Positions 35,921 through 47,112 are shown, counted from the first letter of the stretch. The stretch: DNA of 64,000 nucleotides from Symsagittifera roscoffensis (GCF_963678635.1 NC_087068.1:13827872-13891871); one strand, 5' to 3'. Notes: generated by a model not told the origin, from the letters alone. Numbers and translations: made by a program.

Positions 35921-36689
35921 AATCCTGCCGAGAAACTACTGACGGGCCGACGGCTGACGGACCCTAAAAATTTTCTAAATACAAATTTGGACAGGGGAGA
36001 GCGCCTAAAAACGCTGTACTGGCCTGTTTTGTCAAAATTTTCAGAGTAATTTCAAATTGTCAAAATAACATTACTTCATTCTCTGAGTAAAATCTCACCC
36101 GTTTGATCTTCTGAAATACAGGTTTGAGCACTTCATGTTATGGCCAAAGATACATTAACACCAGTTACACAACAGTTCACAAAAAATCGTTCGCAGTGCG
36201 CTTCGGGATTTTTTTTGCCTTCCTTACATCCTTAATGAAAATGGGGATACAGAAAATCTCACTAAAATTAGACTACTATCAAGAAATTGTGTATAAGAGA
36301 AAATAGTTTTCAATAACAAATGTTTAAAAATTCAGAAGAAATCGTATGATGATCAAATATCAAATTTCAAGTTAACAAACAGTTTTTTTCATGAACTACC
36401 TTAAAGTTACAAATAGAAACAAACTAATCATCACGAATAGTTTCAAATTATTTGAAAGTTGACTTGCAGTCATAAGAGGATTTTAAAAGCCATAACAAAT
36501 GGACGCCATTAGTTTAACCTATATGTCAGAGTAAAGATTTGCTCAAAAACTGTGAGCAATGAACTCATACAAGGTGCACTCAGAATCATACTCCTAAGCC
36601 ACGGGAACAAATTAGGCAGTGAAAATATAATTTTGAAAAACTTCGCTGCATTGCTTAACATTTTTTTTCACACCGATAAAGTCCAAGTT

Positions 36690-36960
36690 TTGGGCTGTTT
36701 ACGCCAAACATTTATTTCCTCTTCTTTCAAAAATTGCCCTGAGGGTGCTCAGTATTCCTAAGTCGAGTGCGACTATTTTCGCTTTCATTCATTTGCTTTC
36801 ATTCTTTCAAACAGTATTTTCGCTTTCATTCATTCAAAAAATAGTAATCGACTTTCAGTCGAAAGAGCAGATAAACTTGTTTTCATATACTGCAATGCTG
36901 CTTTATTTGATAATACTAATCATAATGGATGTTTCGCGGATTTTGAGTTTGTGTAAATTG
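36690..36960 (+). pseudogene. hAT transposase C-terminal region (copy 2)
   Basis: Same C-terminal hAT homology as copy 1, with ALRVLSIP-type and LSVERADKLVFIYC-type segments now in broken frames and the same TTCGCTTTCATTCA expansion, slightly shorter. Confidence 0.7.
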
Positions 36961-37097
36961 AACAGTCTTCAAACTTGTTAGTTTCAAGCAGACCCTGATC
37001 TTTTGAAACTTACTAGTTAGAAAAGTAACTTACTAGTAGAAAAGGGTAACTTACTAGTAACTTACTAGTAAGCAAATTTTACTCACTAGTAACTGCA

Positions 37098-38755
37098 TTT
37101 TTTCAATTAATATATTCGAAGAATATTAGAAAATAAGCTTGCAGAAGGAACCTTTTGACAAAATGTTTGAAAGACCTGAGAAGACGAAGATGTTTTATAG
37201 CGAGAAAGACTGATGACTAAGAATCATGGACTCGTCTAAGACGGAAGTAAATAGTTGGGCTTTACGATGCGACCTTGTGTTCGATTGTTTGTTTCGAGTT
37301 TGGGTTCGATTTTATCTTTCGACCTTGATCTCCATTTTATATTTCGATCTTTTTGGTCGACGTTATGTTTCGAGTTTGAGTTCGACTTCATGCTCCGTTT
37401 CGTCTCTGTGTTCGACTAGAGGGCCTTCTCGACTATGATTCGTTCAAACTCTGAATCACAAAACTTAACCCGGGTAATATGGAGAAATTAAAAGATAAAA
37501 AAAAACTGACACTTTCCGAGACGGAATTTAGACTTAACCGAGTTGAAAAAAAAAACAATTATGTGCTAACAACATAAGCAACGACGACGAAAAACAAACG
37601 GGCAAAGCGATACTGATTGTTAACCAGGGCAAGGAATATTGATCAAAGTCACAAAGGAGAATGGAGTGCGAAAGTCTACTCACAAAAAAGTGTCTGACCT
37701 AAGCAGAAAAAAAAGAGACTGAAAGAGTCGAATGATAAGCGAGTATATATATGGTTTAGAAACTCCATGTGGAAAAACGAATTCCTGCAAAAAAGAAGAA
37801 TGAGGAATGAAGAAGAAGAATAAAAGATATGGCTACCAGAAAACTGATTTTTTTGTCACTGATGATGAACCTTTATTGGATCAAGTGAAAGAAAAAGAAG
37901 AAGAAGTTTTGATAGGACGAGCATCAGAACTTCACGGCGTGGGAAGCCATTACGTCTGAGTTTATCATGTTCGACTGTACACATGAATAAAATAGCGAAA
38001 TAAGCAAAGCCTTTCAGAATGAAGTTATTTAGCAAGGCTAAGCAGGGTGAGTTTTTGAGTTTTCGAAAAAAAAAAAGTGAGACTACGACCGTCAAACAAG
38101 CCTTATAAGTGCTCAGGCAATCAATCGAATCAAAATATACCTGAAATACGATGTGTTGCCACTTGAAAAAATATGCAGTGGGCGCCCGTGTCGAAAAAAC
38201 TCTTTATTTCTGACCTGAAACACTTGATATCTAATCTAACTTTTGGTCAGAAATTCTTTCAAAAATGTTCAAGTAAAGCGTGGATTTTCTTTAATTCTAT
38301 CCTAACTCTGATCAGAAATTAGCTAAATTTAGGGCATTTCTAGCTAGAAAAATGGGTCTTCTTTTCTCTGTTTTCTCTATCCACTAGGCTGTATGCCTTG
38401 ATGTAGTTCGGTAGATTTAGCAGTATAACAGTTGTTATAACAAGTGTAGGTTCGTATTGTATTGCTACTGTTATTTTATATACTCGAAACCTGTTTATCT
38501 CGTTGCGGTTGAGCAGTGAACTGATTATTCTGGTTATTTTGGTTACTTTGGTTACTGATTATTCTGGTTATTTCTTTCCAGAAACTGTTTAACTCTAAGT
38601 AGAAAACAAATAGATCTTTTCTGTACGGAAATTACGGGAAAACTAGGCTAGATATTCTATTTAAAGTTTCTATCTAGAAAAACAGCTTCCGTTGGGTACG
38701 GGAGGGGGGTCTGGACACTGCGGTCTAAAAGTAGTGTGCTTTTATGTGTTGGCGA
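37098..38755. repeat. Duplicated spacer X, copy 2
   Basis: Matches X1. It lacks 33107-34267; the join falls at an ACGAC microhomology. Same minus-strand minisatellite (about 37250-37440), CAACCCGGGTAAT-like string at 37466 and the GTTGGCGA end next to hAT3. Confidence 0.85.
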
Positions 38756-39318
38756 TAGGGTTGTGCGGATTTACTCACTAGGAAATTTCAAGTTCATAAA
38801 CAGTTTTTTTCATACACTGCCATAAAATTACAAATAGAAACAAACTAATCATCACGAACTGTTTCAAATGAATTGAAAGTTGACTTGCAGCCATACGAGG
38901 ATTTTCTAAGCCATAGCAATTGGACGCCGTTTGTTTAATCTATATGTCAGAGTAAAGATATGCTCAAAAACTGCCCTGAGGGTGCTCAGTATTCCTACGT
39001 CGAGTGCGGCTAGCGAAAGAGTCTGGAGTATTTTCGCTTTCATTCATTCAAAAAATCGTAATCGACTTTCAGTCGCAAGAGCAGATAAACTTGTTTTCAT
39101 ATACTGCAATGCTGCTTTACTTGATAATACTATTCATAATGATTATTTCGCGGATTTTGAGTTTGTGTAAATCGAAGTCTTCAAACTTGGTAGTTTCAAG
39201 CAGACCCTGATTTTTTGAAACTTAAAAGTAAGAAAAGTAACTTACTAGTAAAAAAGGGGTAACTTACTAGTAACTTACTAGTAAACAAATTTTACTCACT
39301 AGTAACTGCATAACCCTA
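38756..39318 (+). mobile_element. hAT element copy 3, 563 bp, both ends and 8-bp target duplication
   Basis: Ends TAGGGTTGTGCGG and CTGCATAACCCTA are inverted repeats. Flanks are GTTGGCGA (38748-38755) and GTTTGCGA (39319-39326), an 8-bp duplication with one change, as hAT elements make. Inside is the best-kept hAT C-terminal region; most of the element is deleted. Confidence 0.88.
38971..39170 (+). pseudogene. hAT transposase C-terminal dimerisation region (copy 3)
   Basis: Reads TALRVLSIPTSSAASERVWS followed by NRNRLSVARADKLVFIYC: the SERVW block absent from copies 1 and 2 is intact here. Start codon and catalytic part of the transposase are missing. Confidence 0.85.
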
Positions 39319-39401
39319 GTTTGCGATGATGGTAAACAATGTTTGGCTGCATTATTTAGCTGGGTTAGGGTTGCTTTATTAATTGATTACCTTATTTAGT
39401 T

Positions 39402-39890
39402 GATGTGACGAAAAGTGTGTTTCAGTCTGAGGTCAAGTTGGCAGTACTTTTGAGACTTCCAAAAGAATGTATCCTTCAAGTTCTTTTGGGAACTAGTCGT
39501 TGCTGCCCTGCGGATTATACACACAACCTCGTTTTGATTTCGAACCACTGTGAGACAATAAAACTTATGGTGGAAAATTATGCCAGCCTTGCTTATGGAA
39601 TGAAGAATGAAACACCCATTAAACTATGCCCATTATATGATAAAGATGCCACTAGTGAGTTTAATGCTTTTGTTTGATCACTTAGAAGTCCGATGTCAGG
39701 CGCAGAAAACACGAGGGCACTCATCATAATCGGGAAAACTGAAAGCAAGACAAAACTATCTCGGCCTGAAATTGCGTAACATTTTGAACGATTACTTATC
39801 GTAACTAATTACGAGGCCGAACATAATTTTTCTCAAAATAGGGTCAAAATCTTCTTCGAGAGGAAGTCAAAATTGCGGAACAAGCTCATC
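39402..39890 (+). pseudogene. Decayed coding region of unknown family
   Basis: One frame runs about 163 codons with only two stops (TGA at 39675, TAA at ~39768). It reads SEVKLAVLLRLPKECILQVL, then CCPADYTHNLVLISNHCETI, and, past the first stop, PMSGAENTRALIIIGKTESK. Composition is coding-like and there is no intron signal at the stops. It lies just outside hAT3. I do not recognise it; it could be a processed gene copy or part of another transposon. Confidence 0.4.
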
Positions 39891-39902
39891 TGAAGAAAAA
39901 AT

Positions 39903-40580
39903 CAATCAAAATAGTTTTTTAATGAGGGTATTTGAGGTAATCTATCGCGTTAAATTTTCATCGTTTGAATCTACGGTTTCTGTTCGAGCTCGTTCCATAC
40001 AAGGTTGGAATTGGCGGTATCAAAATCTTCGATAGAAGTCCAACAAAAAACCGAAGTCCTACCGAGAGTTTCGGCTATCTGCTCATTTGATCACGAGGAG
40101 GGATTCAAAAAACTTTACAACACAAAGTTCTATGCAGATTGACAAAGACGCAAAACAAAGATGAAAAATTTAAAAATGCAGAAAAAAATCCTGATTATGA
40201 ACTCTTGGGTTAGTTTCAAAATGTAGATATTCTAGGATGTGTTTTAATCACGAGAAAGGAACAGTTTGTTTGGTGATTTAAGGTTGTAGTATTTTACTTA
40301 ATATAATATTTTGTTTCGATTTAATGTTGTTGCGTTTAATTAAGTTTTATTGTCGACCCTTTGTAAAACAGAGGAGTCATTTTGAATGATTTTGATTTAC
40401 TTCATTGGGTGCCGAGTCATCTTAAGATAATTTTTTTACAGCAAGAAAAACTTTAAAAATGTTTAGAAGGGGGGCTCAGTTAATCTTAACAAAAAAGGAT
40501 TGTTTCGAATAGTACCAAAGAAAATCAAAGCGCACTGAAAGCCTGAATACAATAAATTTGATTCTCGGTATGAAATTTTT
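39903..40580. other. Intergenic, nothing seen
   Basis: AT-rich with no recognised element. Confidence 0.55.
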
Positions 40581-41050
40581 TGAATCGATTGTCAGTTTGG
40601 GGGAGTCCAAAAGCTTCATCGAGTTTGTTTTTACCATACTCTGGTTACTGTGTTCAGAGTCAACGCATAACCAAGCTTCTTTCCACTATGTATCCTCACC
40701 GGTGTTGCTTGCGTGTTCAACAACACGCTCACACATAGTCCATTCTGAGTGAGTGAGAAGCTTCTTCCTAAAATAGTTGAGCTCTTACTGTTTGGGTTGG
40801 AAACGAGACATACTTGAATCGAATGTCAGTTCGGCGGAGTCCAAAAATTTCATCGAGTTTGTTTTTACCATAGTCTAATGTTCTGTGTTTAGAGACAACG
40901 CATAACCAAGCTTCTTTCCACGTTGTATTGCCACAGGTGTTGCCTGTGTGTTCAACAACACGCCCAAATTTAGTCCGTTTTGAGAGTGTGGGAAGCTTTT
41001 TACTAAAAAAGTTGAGCTCTCATTGTTTGGGTTTGGAACGAGACATAATC
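40581..41050. repeat. Tandem duplication, two copies of about 235 bp
   Basis: Copies 40581-40814 and 40815-41050 share TGAATCGA, GGAGTCCAAAA, TTCATCGAGTTTGTTTTTAC, CGCATAACCAAGCTTCTTTC, GTGTTCAACAACACGC and ACGAGACATA in order, roughly 85 per cent alike by eye. Confidence 0.88.
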
Positions 41051-41787
41051 TTGCCAATCTGCTAAAAGCAGTGATAAACTAGTCATAGGCAAAAAAAGTT
41101 TTTTTATGGATTTTTATAATTGAAAAGAATTGAATAGAAATAAATAAATGATTACGATATGATGTCTATTTTTAGGTGACAATTGTACACAAAAAACGTG
41201 CCCGTAATTCAATTACTTATTAGAAAGTTTTTGACAGCAGTTTAGAAACAATGGATGCTTTTGTGTTTGACTGAGCCAAAAAAAGTTATTTTGTTTCATT
41301 GAAGATTACTGATTTCAACTTGAACAAAAAAATGCGGACAAAAATAAACTTTGTTTCAAAAACAATTCTTCAGCTGATGAGCTAAGAAATTCGGCTGAAA
41401 TTTCTAATTGATCGCAAACTGACGCTGACACTGTATTGACGGTTTCTAAAAAGTCTTTGTTTGAAAAAGGAGCATATATGCGAGATGCTTCGATCGTAAA
41501 AGGATTCGCAGAAAACATGATTTGGTATTTTTGCTCACAAAAATTCTATAAAAAAAACCTCTCAACTTAATCATGAAAAGAATTATATGTCCTATTTGTA
41601 AAGCTTTTTAAAATCACAGACTTTTGTTTTTTTTTTTAAATCAATTTTTTGATTTAGTGTTTTAAGACAGACTAAAAAAGAAACTTAAAATCAAATTCAA
41701 CTAGATATTGCGTTTATAGAAAATTAGTGTGGTAAAGGTTAAACACATAAAATATTTTTTCAAGATTTCTTACCAGAGATTAAAAAA
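41051..41787. other. Intergenic, nothing seen
   Basis: AT-rich; no supported feature. Confidence 0.55.
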
Positions 41788-42411
41788 ATAACATTACTTC
41801 GTTCTCTGAGTAAAACTTCACCCGTTTGATCTTCTGAAATACAGGTTTGAGCACTTCATGTTATGGCCAAAAATACATTACCACCAGTTACACAACAGTT
41901 CTCAAAAATCGCTTGCAGTGCGCTCGGGATTTTTTTTGCCTACTTTACATTCTTAATGAAAATGGGGAAACAGAAAATCTAACTAAAGTTCGACTGCTCT
42001 CAAGAAATTGTGTATAAGAGAGAATAGTTTTCAATAACAAATGACTAAGTATTCAGAAAAAATCGTATGATGATCAAATATCAAATTTCAAGTTCACAAA
42101 CAGTTTTTTTCATGAACTACCTTAAAATTACAAATAAAAACAAACTAATCATCACGAACAGTTTCAAATGAATTGAAAGTTGACTTGCAGTCATAATAGG
42201 ATTTTCTAAGCCATAACAATTGGACGCCGTTTGTATAATTTATATGTCAGAGTAAAGACATGCTCAAAAACTGTAAGCATTGAACTCATACAAGGTGCAC
42301 TCGGTATCATAATCTTAAGCCACGGGAACAAATTAGGCAGTGAAAATATATATTGGAAAACTTTCGCTGCCTTGCTTAACATTTTATTTCACTCCGATAA
42401 AGTTGAATCTA
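41788..42411 (+). mobile_element. hAT transposon remnant, copy 4 (truncated)
   Basis: Matches hAT2 from AACATTACTTC (36066) through CACGGGAACAAATTAGGCAG to AAAGTTGAATCT, where it stops before the C-terminal dimerisation block. No terminal repeat at either side. Confidence 0.8.
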
Positions 42412-44222
42412 AAAGTTTTGGGATAAAACAAAAAAAAAACAAAGTCTGAGTTAAATTTGAGGCATCTCTATTAACAACCAAATAACATATCAAATTTAAA
42501 TCAAATGCAGTTTGAAAAAAAAATGATTTTTTCATTTTCAGAGAATTTGTACAATCCAACTTAAAACCAATGCTAAATATTTGTTTGATACTCACCCGTT
42601 TATAAAATTCTGTTTTGATTTTGAGTACGAAATCAGAAAATTTAATAGTTAGGCTAGAAAAACAATTTAGCTGGGCTGTTAAAGCTAGCTAATTTTCTAT
42701 TGTAATTTTCAATATTTTGGATCTTGATCAGAAAAGTTGCTATGTTCGTACTGCTTGACTCCAGATCTTAATTTTATGTTAATCAGTTTCTAAATATTCA
42801 AAACTTGCGTTTCTGGTTACGAGAGGTGGATTCGAGTTACCAACTGTGAATTACTATTTGCATGAGAAAACGAATGATTTTGTTTACACCGTTTTCTGCA
42901 ATAGCCATTATGCAAAAGAAAAATGTTTTCAGAAAAAGTATGTTTTTATATAATGATTATCAACAAATGGATTTTTTTTTGCAATTGCAAACTAGTCAGC
43001 ATCAGAAAAATTGACAAAAGTTTTTTTCTGACATAGTTTGAAATAGACCTTGGCAAAATGTACAGAAAACTATCATGGAAACCATTTAAGTTCTCTTTGT
43101 TTAAGCTGTCTTTGTGCAATATGATTTGTATTTGTTCAAACTTTATACGGCATATAATTATTCTATAATAATTATTATTATATATCAAACTACCCGATGC
43201 TCAGTGTTTTTTGAGGTGCAACTTACTTGTTTTGATTGCCAATTTTAAGGACCTGCTGATCTATTTGTGAATTTGTATTTATTTTGAAGAAAAAAAAATC
43301 ATTTTTTTGCTGACCGATCTGAACGTTTCAATATAAACTAATTTTCACGGGGAGCGTGCAATTGTGATAATCAAAAGCATTTAATCGACGCATGGTGGTC
43401 GGAAACTGTAGGGCCTCGTCTTGATACGAGCCATTATTGCACATTTAAATATTTTGATTTCCGATGCTTACTCATGCTTATAGCTCATCCTCTCACAATA
43501 CATTGATTACCTCTTTCTCAGTAAATTCGAACCGAAAACGCCTCGTTTAAATAATGAACCTTTGTTACCATCAAATATCAACAATGAGTCGAGAAACACA
43601 AATATGTTATTGATAAACATCAATATCCTGTTGCAAAATAGAGCTACCTTTTTATTAATCAACTTGCATTATATTGTTGAATTTTGAAGAGATTACTCAC
43701 CCTTTGAAATTTACTCGGTGGTTCGTTGCTGTTAAGTTTGTTGTTTTGATAGAAGAGTAAGAATCTGAGCAATTTTAGTATCAGATAAATTAACAGTTTT
43801 CACTTGATTTCTCTTGAATTTGATTTGAACTCGAAAGGTATGTCTCAAAACTTGGATAACAGCATTTAGAGGGCAAAATAAGAATTTTCAAAAGTTTGAT
43901 TCAAAACCCAAAAAAGCAGAAAACTTTCTTTTTAAAAGGGTTGTCAAACAATTTAGCATTATTGTTTTTTCATACATAGCAAAAATTTTCTGCTGGAAAT
44001 GTACAGTTATTCAAATTATGAAAAATTATATTATCTTTCATTTTCTTAAAATAATTTTCAAGATGTTTTGTATCCTTTTTCTTTGTAAAAATGGTAGCTG
44101 TTTGCAGATAATTTAACTTAAATGATTTGATGGGAAGTTGGTTAGAGGAATCTATTGATAGGTTATAACTTGTTTAGTAATAAATAATAGATTAGTTTAT
44201 TAGGTATACCTCTATCGGAAAA
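42412..44222. other. Intergenic region upstream of secreted protein 2
   Basis: Only one recognisable item, a 43-bp satellite-end relic at 43398. No promoter element stands out. Confidence 0.55.
43398..43440 (+). repeat. Degenerate 3'-end fragment of the 532-bp satellite
   Basis: GTCGGAAACTGTAGGGCCTC then TTGATACGAGCCATTATTG matches the hairpin end of the satellite monomer with several changes. No other part of the monomer is present. Confidence 0.55.
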
Positions 44223-44372
44223 ATGAAAATGACAGTTGAGTTGTTGGCGCTCTTGCTCGTGAGTGGAGTTGCATTCGTGTCAGCAGGAGTGACTGACAAC
44301 CAAGCCGAGCAGTGGAGCGAAGTTGACGGCTCGGAGTCAGTCTGCAAGACGGATCTCGAAAAACTGAGCCAG
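44223..44372 (+). CDS. Secreted protein 2, exon 1 (signal peptide)
   Basis: 50 codons. A second ATG two codons later could also start the protein. Donor CAG/GTAAGT, phase 0. Confidence 0.9.
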
Positions 44373-47112
44373 GTAAGTTTTAACAAAAATATCCCGAGTC
44401 ATGACAAAATTATTAATTGCAATTGGCAATTGCCAATAAAAAGTTAACATTCAAGTTAACAGCCAATATTTATTAATTTTGAGGGGGGAGCGGGCGCTGA
44501 AAAAAACGCAATTTCTGGATCAAAAGATTCCAAAAAGTGCCTAAAACAGGCTCTTTTTAGTGCTTTTTGAGAAGGTCGACCTTCCCCCCTCGTTAAAATT
44601 CTAGATCAGCCATGGGAAAATGTTTTTTTTTTTGGTATTTGTTAACCTCTCGAAAAGATAACAATTTTTTGGATTTAGTGCATCAATTGTGACATGCGAC
44701 AAGCTACTGTTTTATGTCTCAGTTTGACCAAAATTGTGATAAATTTTGTTACAAAGATTTTAAAAGCTTGTTTTAAATGACAGCTAGTTAGTTAGTTCTA
44801 AAAAGAAAAATGAGGATATCTGGAGGACCAAAGTTTGGATCCTACGCGGGGGGATGGTAGAAAACTTTTAAAAAACAGTCTATGATTTTCTCGAGGGGGT
44901 ACTTTTAAAAAACTTTTCGAAAATTTTGACGACTTTTTTTAGGTCAACAGCACTAAAAAGACGCTGTTTTGGTCAAAATTTTTTTTGGAAAATCTTGACG
45001 CGCGCTCCCCCTCAAAGTTAGTATATATTGGCGCCAAAGCCGCCTTTAGAAAAAAAAAATCTGCCCTCGCAACACCCCGCCCCCCCCCCCCCCCTAAATC
45101 CGCCCCTATACATACATATATATATATATATACGTGTTAAATGTTTATATATACATTTTCATGTTTATAAAAGAAAATTTGAAGTGCGTTATTTCATAGC
45201 TAACAAAACAGCTGGTTATTGTTCAATTAGCCAGAAATTTTGAGTATTAAAAAAATAACAAAAAAAAGATTTTTTTCTCTAAATTTACAAAAACTTCGAG
45301 CAGTTAACTTTAGGGTTTTTGCGCTATTCGAAGATAAGTGATTTCTAAGTGGCCTAAGCAGCAAAAACAAAAAGAACAGGCAAACTTTTTTTCATCCATA
45401 ATTTGAAATCCGAGTCACAATAAAAAGGCTTCAAATTGCTATCATTCCAATGCCCTACGAGTCTTTTTGCACCACTATTTTGCGAGTAAAACTCTGGGTT
45501 CGACAAAAGTTAGATTTTTTTAAAACAGCGAATCTAGATAATATTTGTTCACTCATGCTTTTGAGTCTGGTAGAAACACAACAGAAAAATTTCAGATTTA
45601 CTTTAGAAGCTTCAAAGAAAAAATTTAATTTCAAATTAATTTTATGTGTTTTGTTTTCTAGGCGAGCTCGTCATTTGGAACTTGGCTCTCACAGAAACAA
45701 TGTCCAGCTACCAACATCCAGTGTGTAGAGAAGTTTCAGAATCCGTTCATTGACGAAGGCTACTTCGAGGTAGACGGTGGCTTCCCTGAAAACGCTAAAC
45801 TCTACGTGTACCAAGTGAGTGGTTATCGTTTTAGTCAGGGGCAAATCTAGATTTTTCAAAGAAAGAGGGCGGGTTTTCAAAAAAATATAATTCGAAAATG
45901 TTGTCGAAATTCTTTTGGTCGATCAAATTGATTTCCCGAGCTCTACGAAAGCACAATTACGACCAAATTTTTGCCAAATTTTCTGAGCCGTTTTTGCAAT
46001 TTTTTGGAATGTTCTTACTTCAACCGCGAGAAATTTCAACTGCTCAAGTTCGAAGTATTCATTTTACATATAATAACTTTTATTTGTCGCCCTAATGGCC
46101 TGTTGTCTTATTTGTTTAGCACCGGTTTCCTCATTTTCAAACTATAGAACGTTTCACACTTTCGTAGGAGAGATTCAAAACCAGCTGATTATCCGCTAGC
46201 TTTTAAATTTCACCATCCAAAAAAGCTTTGTTGTTTCATTCCAGTTTCACTATTTCTAGATACTTTTGTTTTAATTCGATTTTTTGAAACGTGTTTTCAG
46301 ATCATCTGCTACAAGAGTACGGGCGTGACTACCAATGAAGAGGGGGAGGCCAGCTTCGTCATGTTTGTTAGTACTGGAGACGACCAAGGGGTGCCGGCAG
46401 ATATGACCGATAAAACTAAGAATTTCTTCAAAATCGAAGCAGATATCGATTACCAGGTACGTGTATGAGCTCTTGTACAAGTTTCAGGTGAAATTATTAA
46501 GCAACCCGCATTTGTCAAAGTTGCGATCAAAATGTTTTTGTAGGGAGAAAAACATTGTGAAAAAATATGTAAGACTCGAAGGGAGAAAAACATTGCGAAA
46601 AAAGATGCAAGATCGTGCAAAATTGTTTTTTAGAAATTATATAAATAAAAACGTTTTTATGAAGGTGCGGGCCCGAAGAAAAAAATGTTCGTCGAAATCA
46701 AATGTTTTTTTTTTTCAAAAAAAGAGGAAAAAAGCGTTTGTTTCACAGAACTTGTCGAAAATGACATATTCAGCTTTATCTAGGATGATATTCAATCTGT
46801 AAACTATCATATCTTGACGCAAACTCCGTAGAAAAGGAAATCCATAAATTCTTGTCGTGAAAACGATAGATTTCAGTCGGCAAAAGCCATAGACATGTTC
46901 ATGCTGAAAACCAAATTTTTCACGAATTTAAACAATAAAACACAGTCATTTTGGCTTAACATGCATAGAATAAATAAGGGTAGAAATTGAGCCGGAAAAC
47001 ATGTTTGTTCTAGAGCTTCAAAGCTTACATGAACAACTTCCCAGTGCTGAATGGGCAGATTGGGGTTGTGATGGCTCTGCTGATATCTGGGATCGCACGA
47101 CACTTCATGTGA
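44223..47112 (+). CDS. Small secreted, probably GPI-anchored four-cysteine protein (paralogue 2), four exons
   Basis: Exons 44223-44372, 45662-45814, 46301-46456 and 47014-47112 join in phase 0 to 185 residues. ATG 44223 opens a signal peptide (MKMTVELLALLLVSGVAFVS AG). Then Cys in VCKTDLEKLSQ, KQCPATNIQCV...NPF in exon 2, IICYKSTG in exon 3, an acidic segment, and a C-terminal hydrophobic run GQIGVVMALLISGIARHFM at the stop. Same exon count, phases, near-equal exon lengths and the same four cysteines as the gene at 24584, 13 kb upstream on the same strand: a tandem paralogue. Family and function unknown; cell-surface location is inferred from the signal peptide and hydrophobic tail. The tail is shorter than in paralogue 1 and holds Arg-His, so anchoring by GPI or loss of the anchor are both possible. 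Confidence 0.87.
44373..45661 (+). other. Secreted protein 2, first intron with MITE scraps
   Basis: Holds two GGGCGGAT-type MITE copies (about 44476-44610 and 44870-45110) and a TATATA microsatellite (45115-45134). The rest shows nothing. Confidence 0.65.
44476..45110. mobile_element. Two GGGCGGAT-type MITE copies
   Basis: Family strings GAGGGGGGAGCGGGCGCTG, TTCCAAAAAGTGCC, then in the second GACGCGCGCTCCCCCTCAAAG, TATATTGGCGCC, and a C-run before CTAAATCCGCCCCTA. Exact ends are unclear. Confidence 0.6.
45662..45814 (+). CDS. Secreted protein 2, exon 2
   Basis: 51 codons after TTTTCTAG; KQCPATNIQCV and NPFIDEG match exon 2 of paralogue 1. Donor CAA/GTGAGT. Confidence 0.92.
45836..46020. 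mobile_element. GGGCGGAT-type MITE scrap in second intron
   Basis: Begins CAGGGGCAAATCTAG and shares GTCGATCAAATTGATTTCCC with 29701-29992. Only the left half is seen. Confidence 0.5.
46301..46456 (+). CDS. Secreted protein 2, exon 3
   Basis: 52 codons after GTGTTTTCAG; IICYKSTG...EASFVMFVSTGDDQG. Donor CAG/GTACGT. Confidence 0.92.
46457..47013 (+). other. Secreted protein 2, third intron; nothing seen
   Basis: Ordinary AT-rich intron, much shorter than the 5.1-kb equivalent in paralogue 1. It contains no MITE I recognise. Confidence 0.65.
47014..47112 (+). CDS. Secreted protein 2, exon 4 (hydrophobic tail)
   Basis: 32 codons plus TGA after TTGTTCTAG. Encodes SFKAYMNNFPVLNGQ then the hydrophobic C-terminus. 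Confidence 0.88.
   Translation, partial: SFKAYMNNFPVLNGQIGVVMALLISGIARHFM

Larger units (their letters stand above)
35475..37097 (+). mobile_element. hAT transposon remnant, copy 2 (both halves, internally deleted)
   Basis: Starts TAGGGTTGTACGGATT, preceded by GTTGGCGA as in copy 3. Subterminal ACTAGTAA repeats lie at both ends (35505-35575; 37010-37090). Inside are a zinc-finger relic (35831-35920), a GGGGAGAGCGCC MITE scrap (about 35960-36045) and the hAT C-terminal region at 36690-36960. Right end lacks AACCCTA. Confidence 0.8.
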
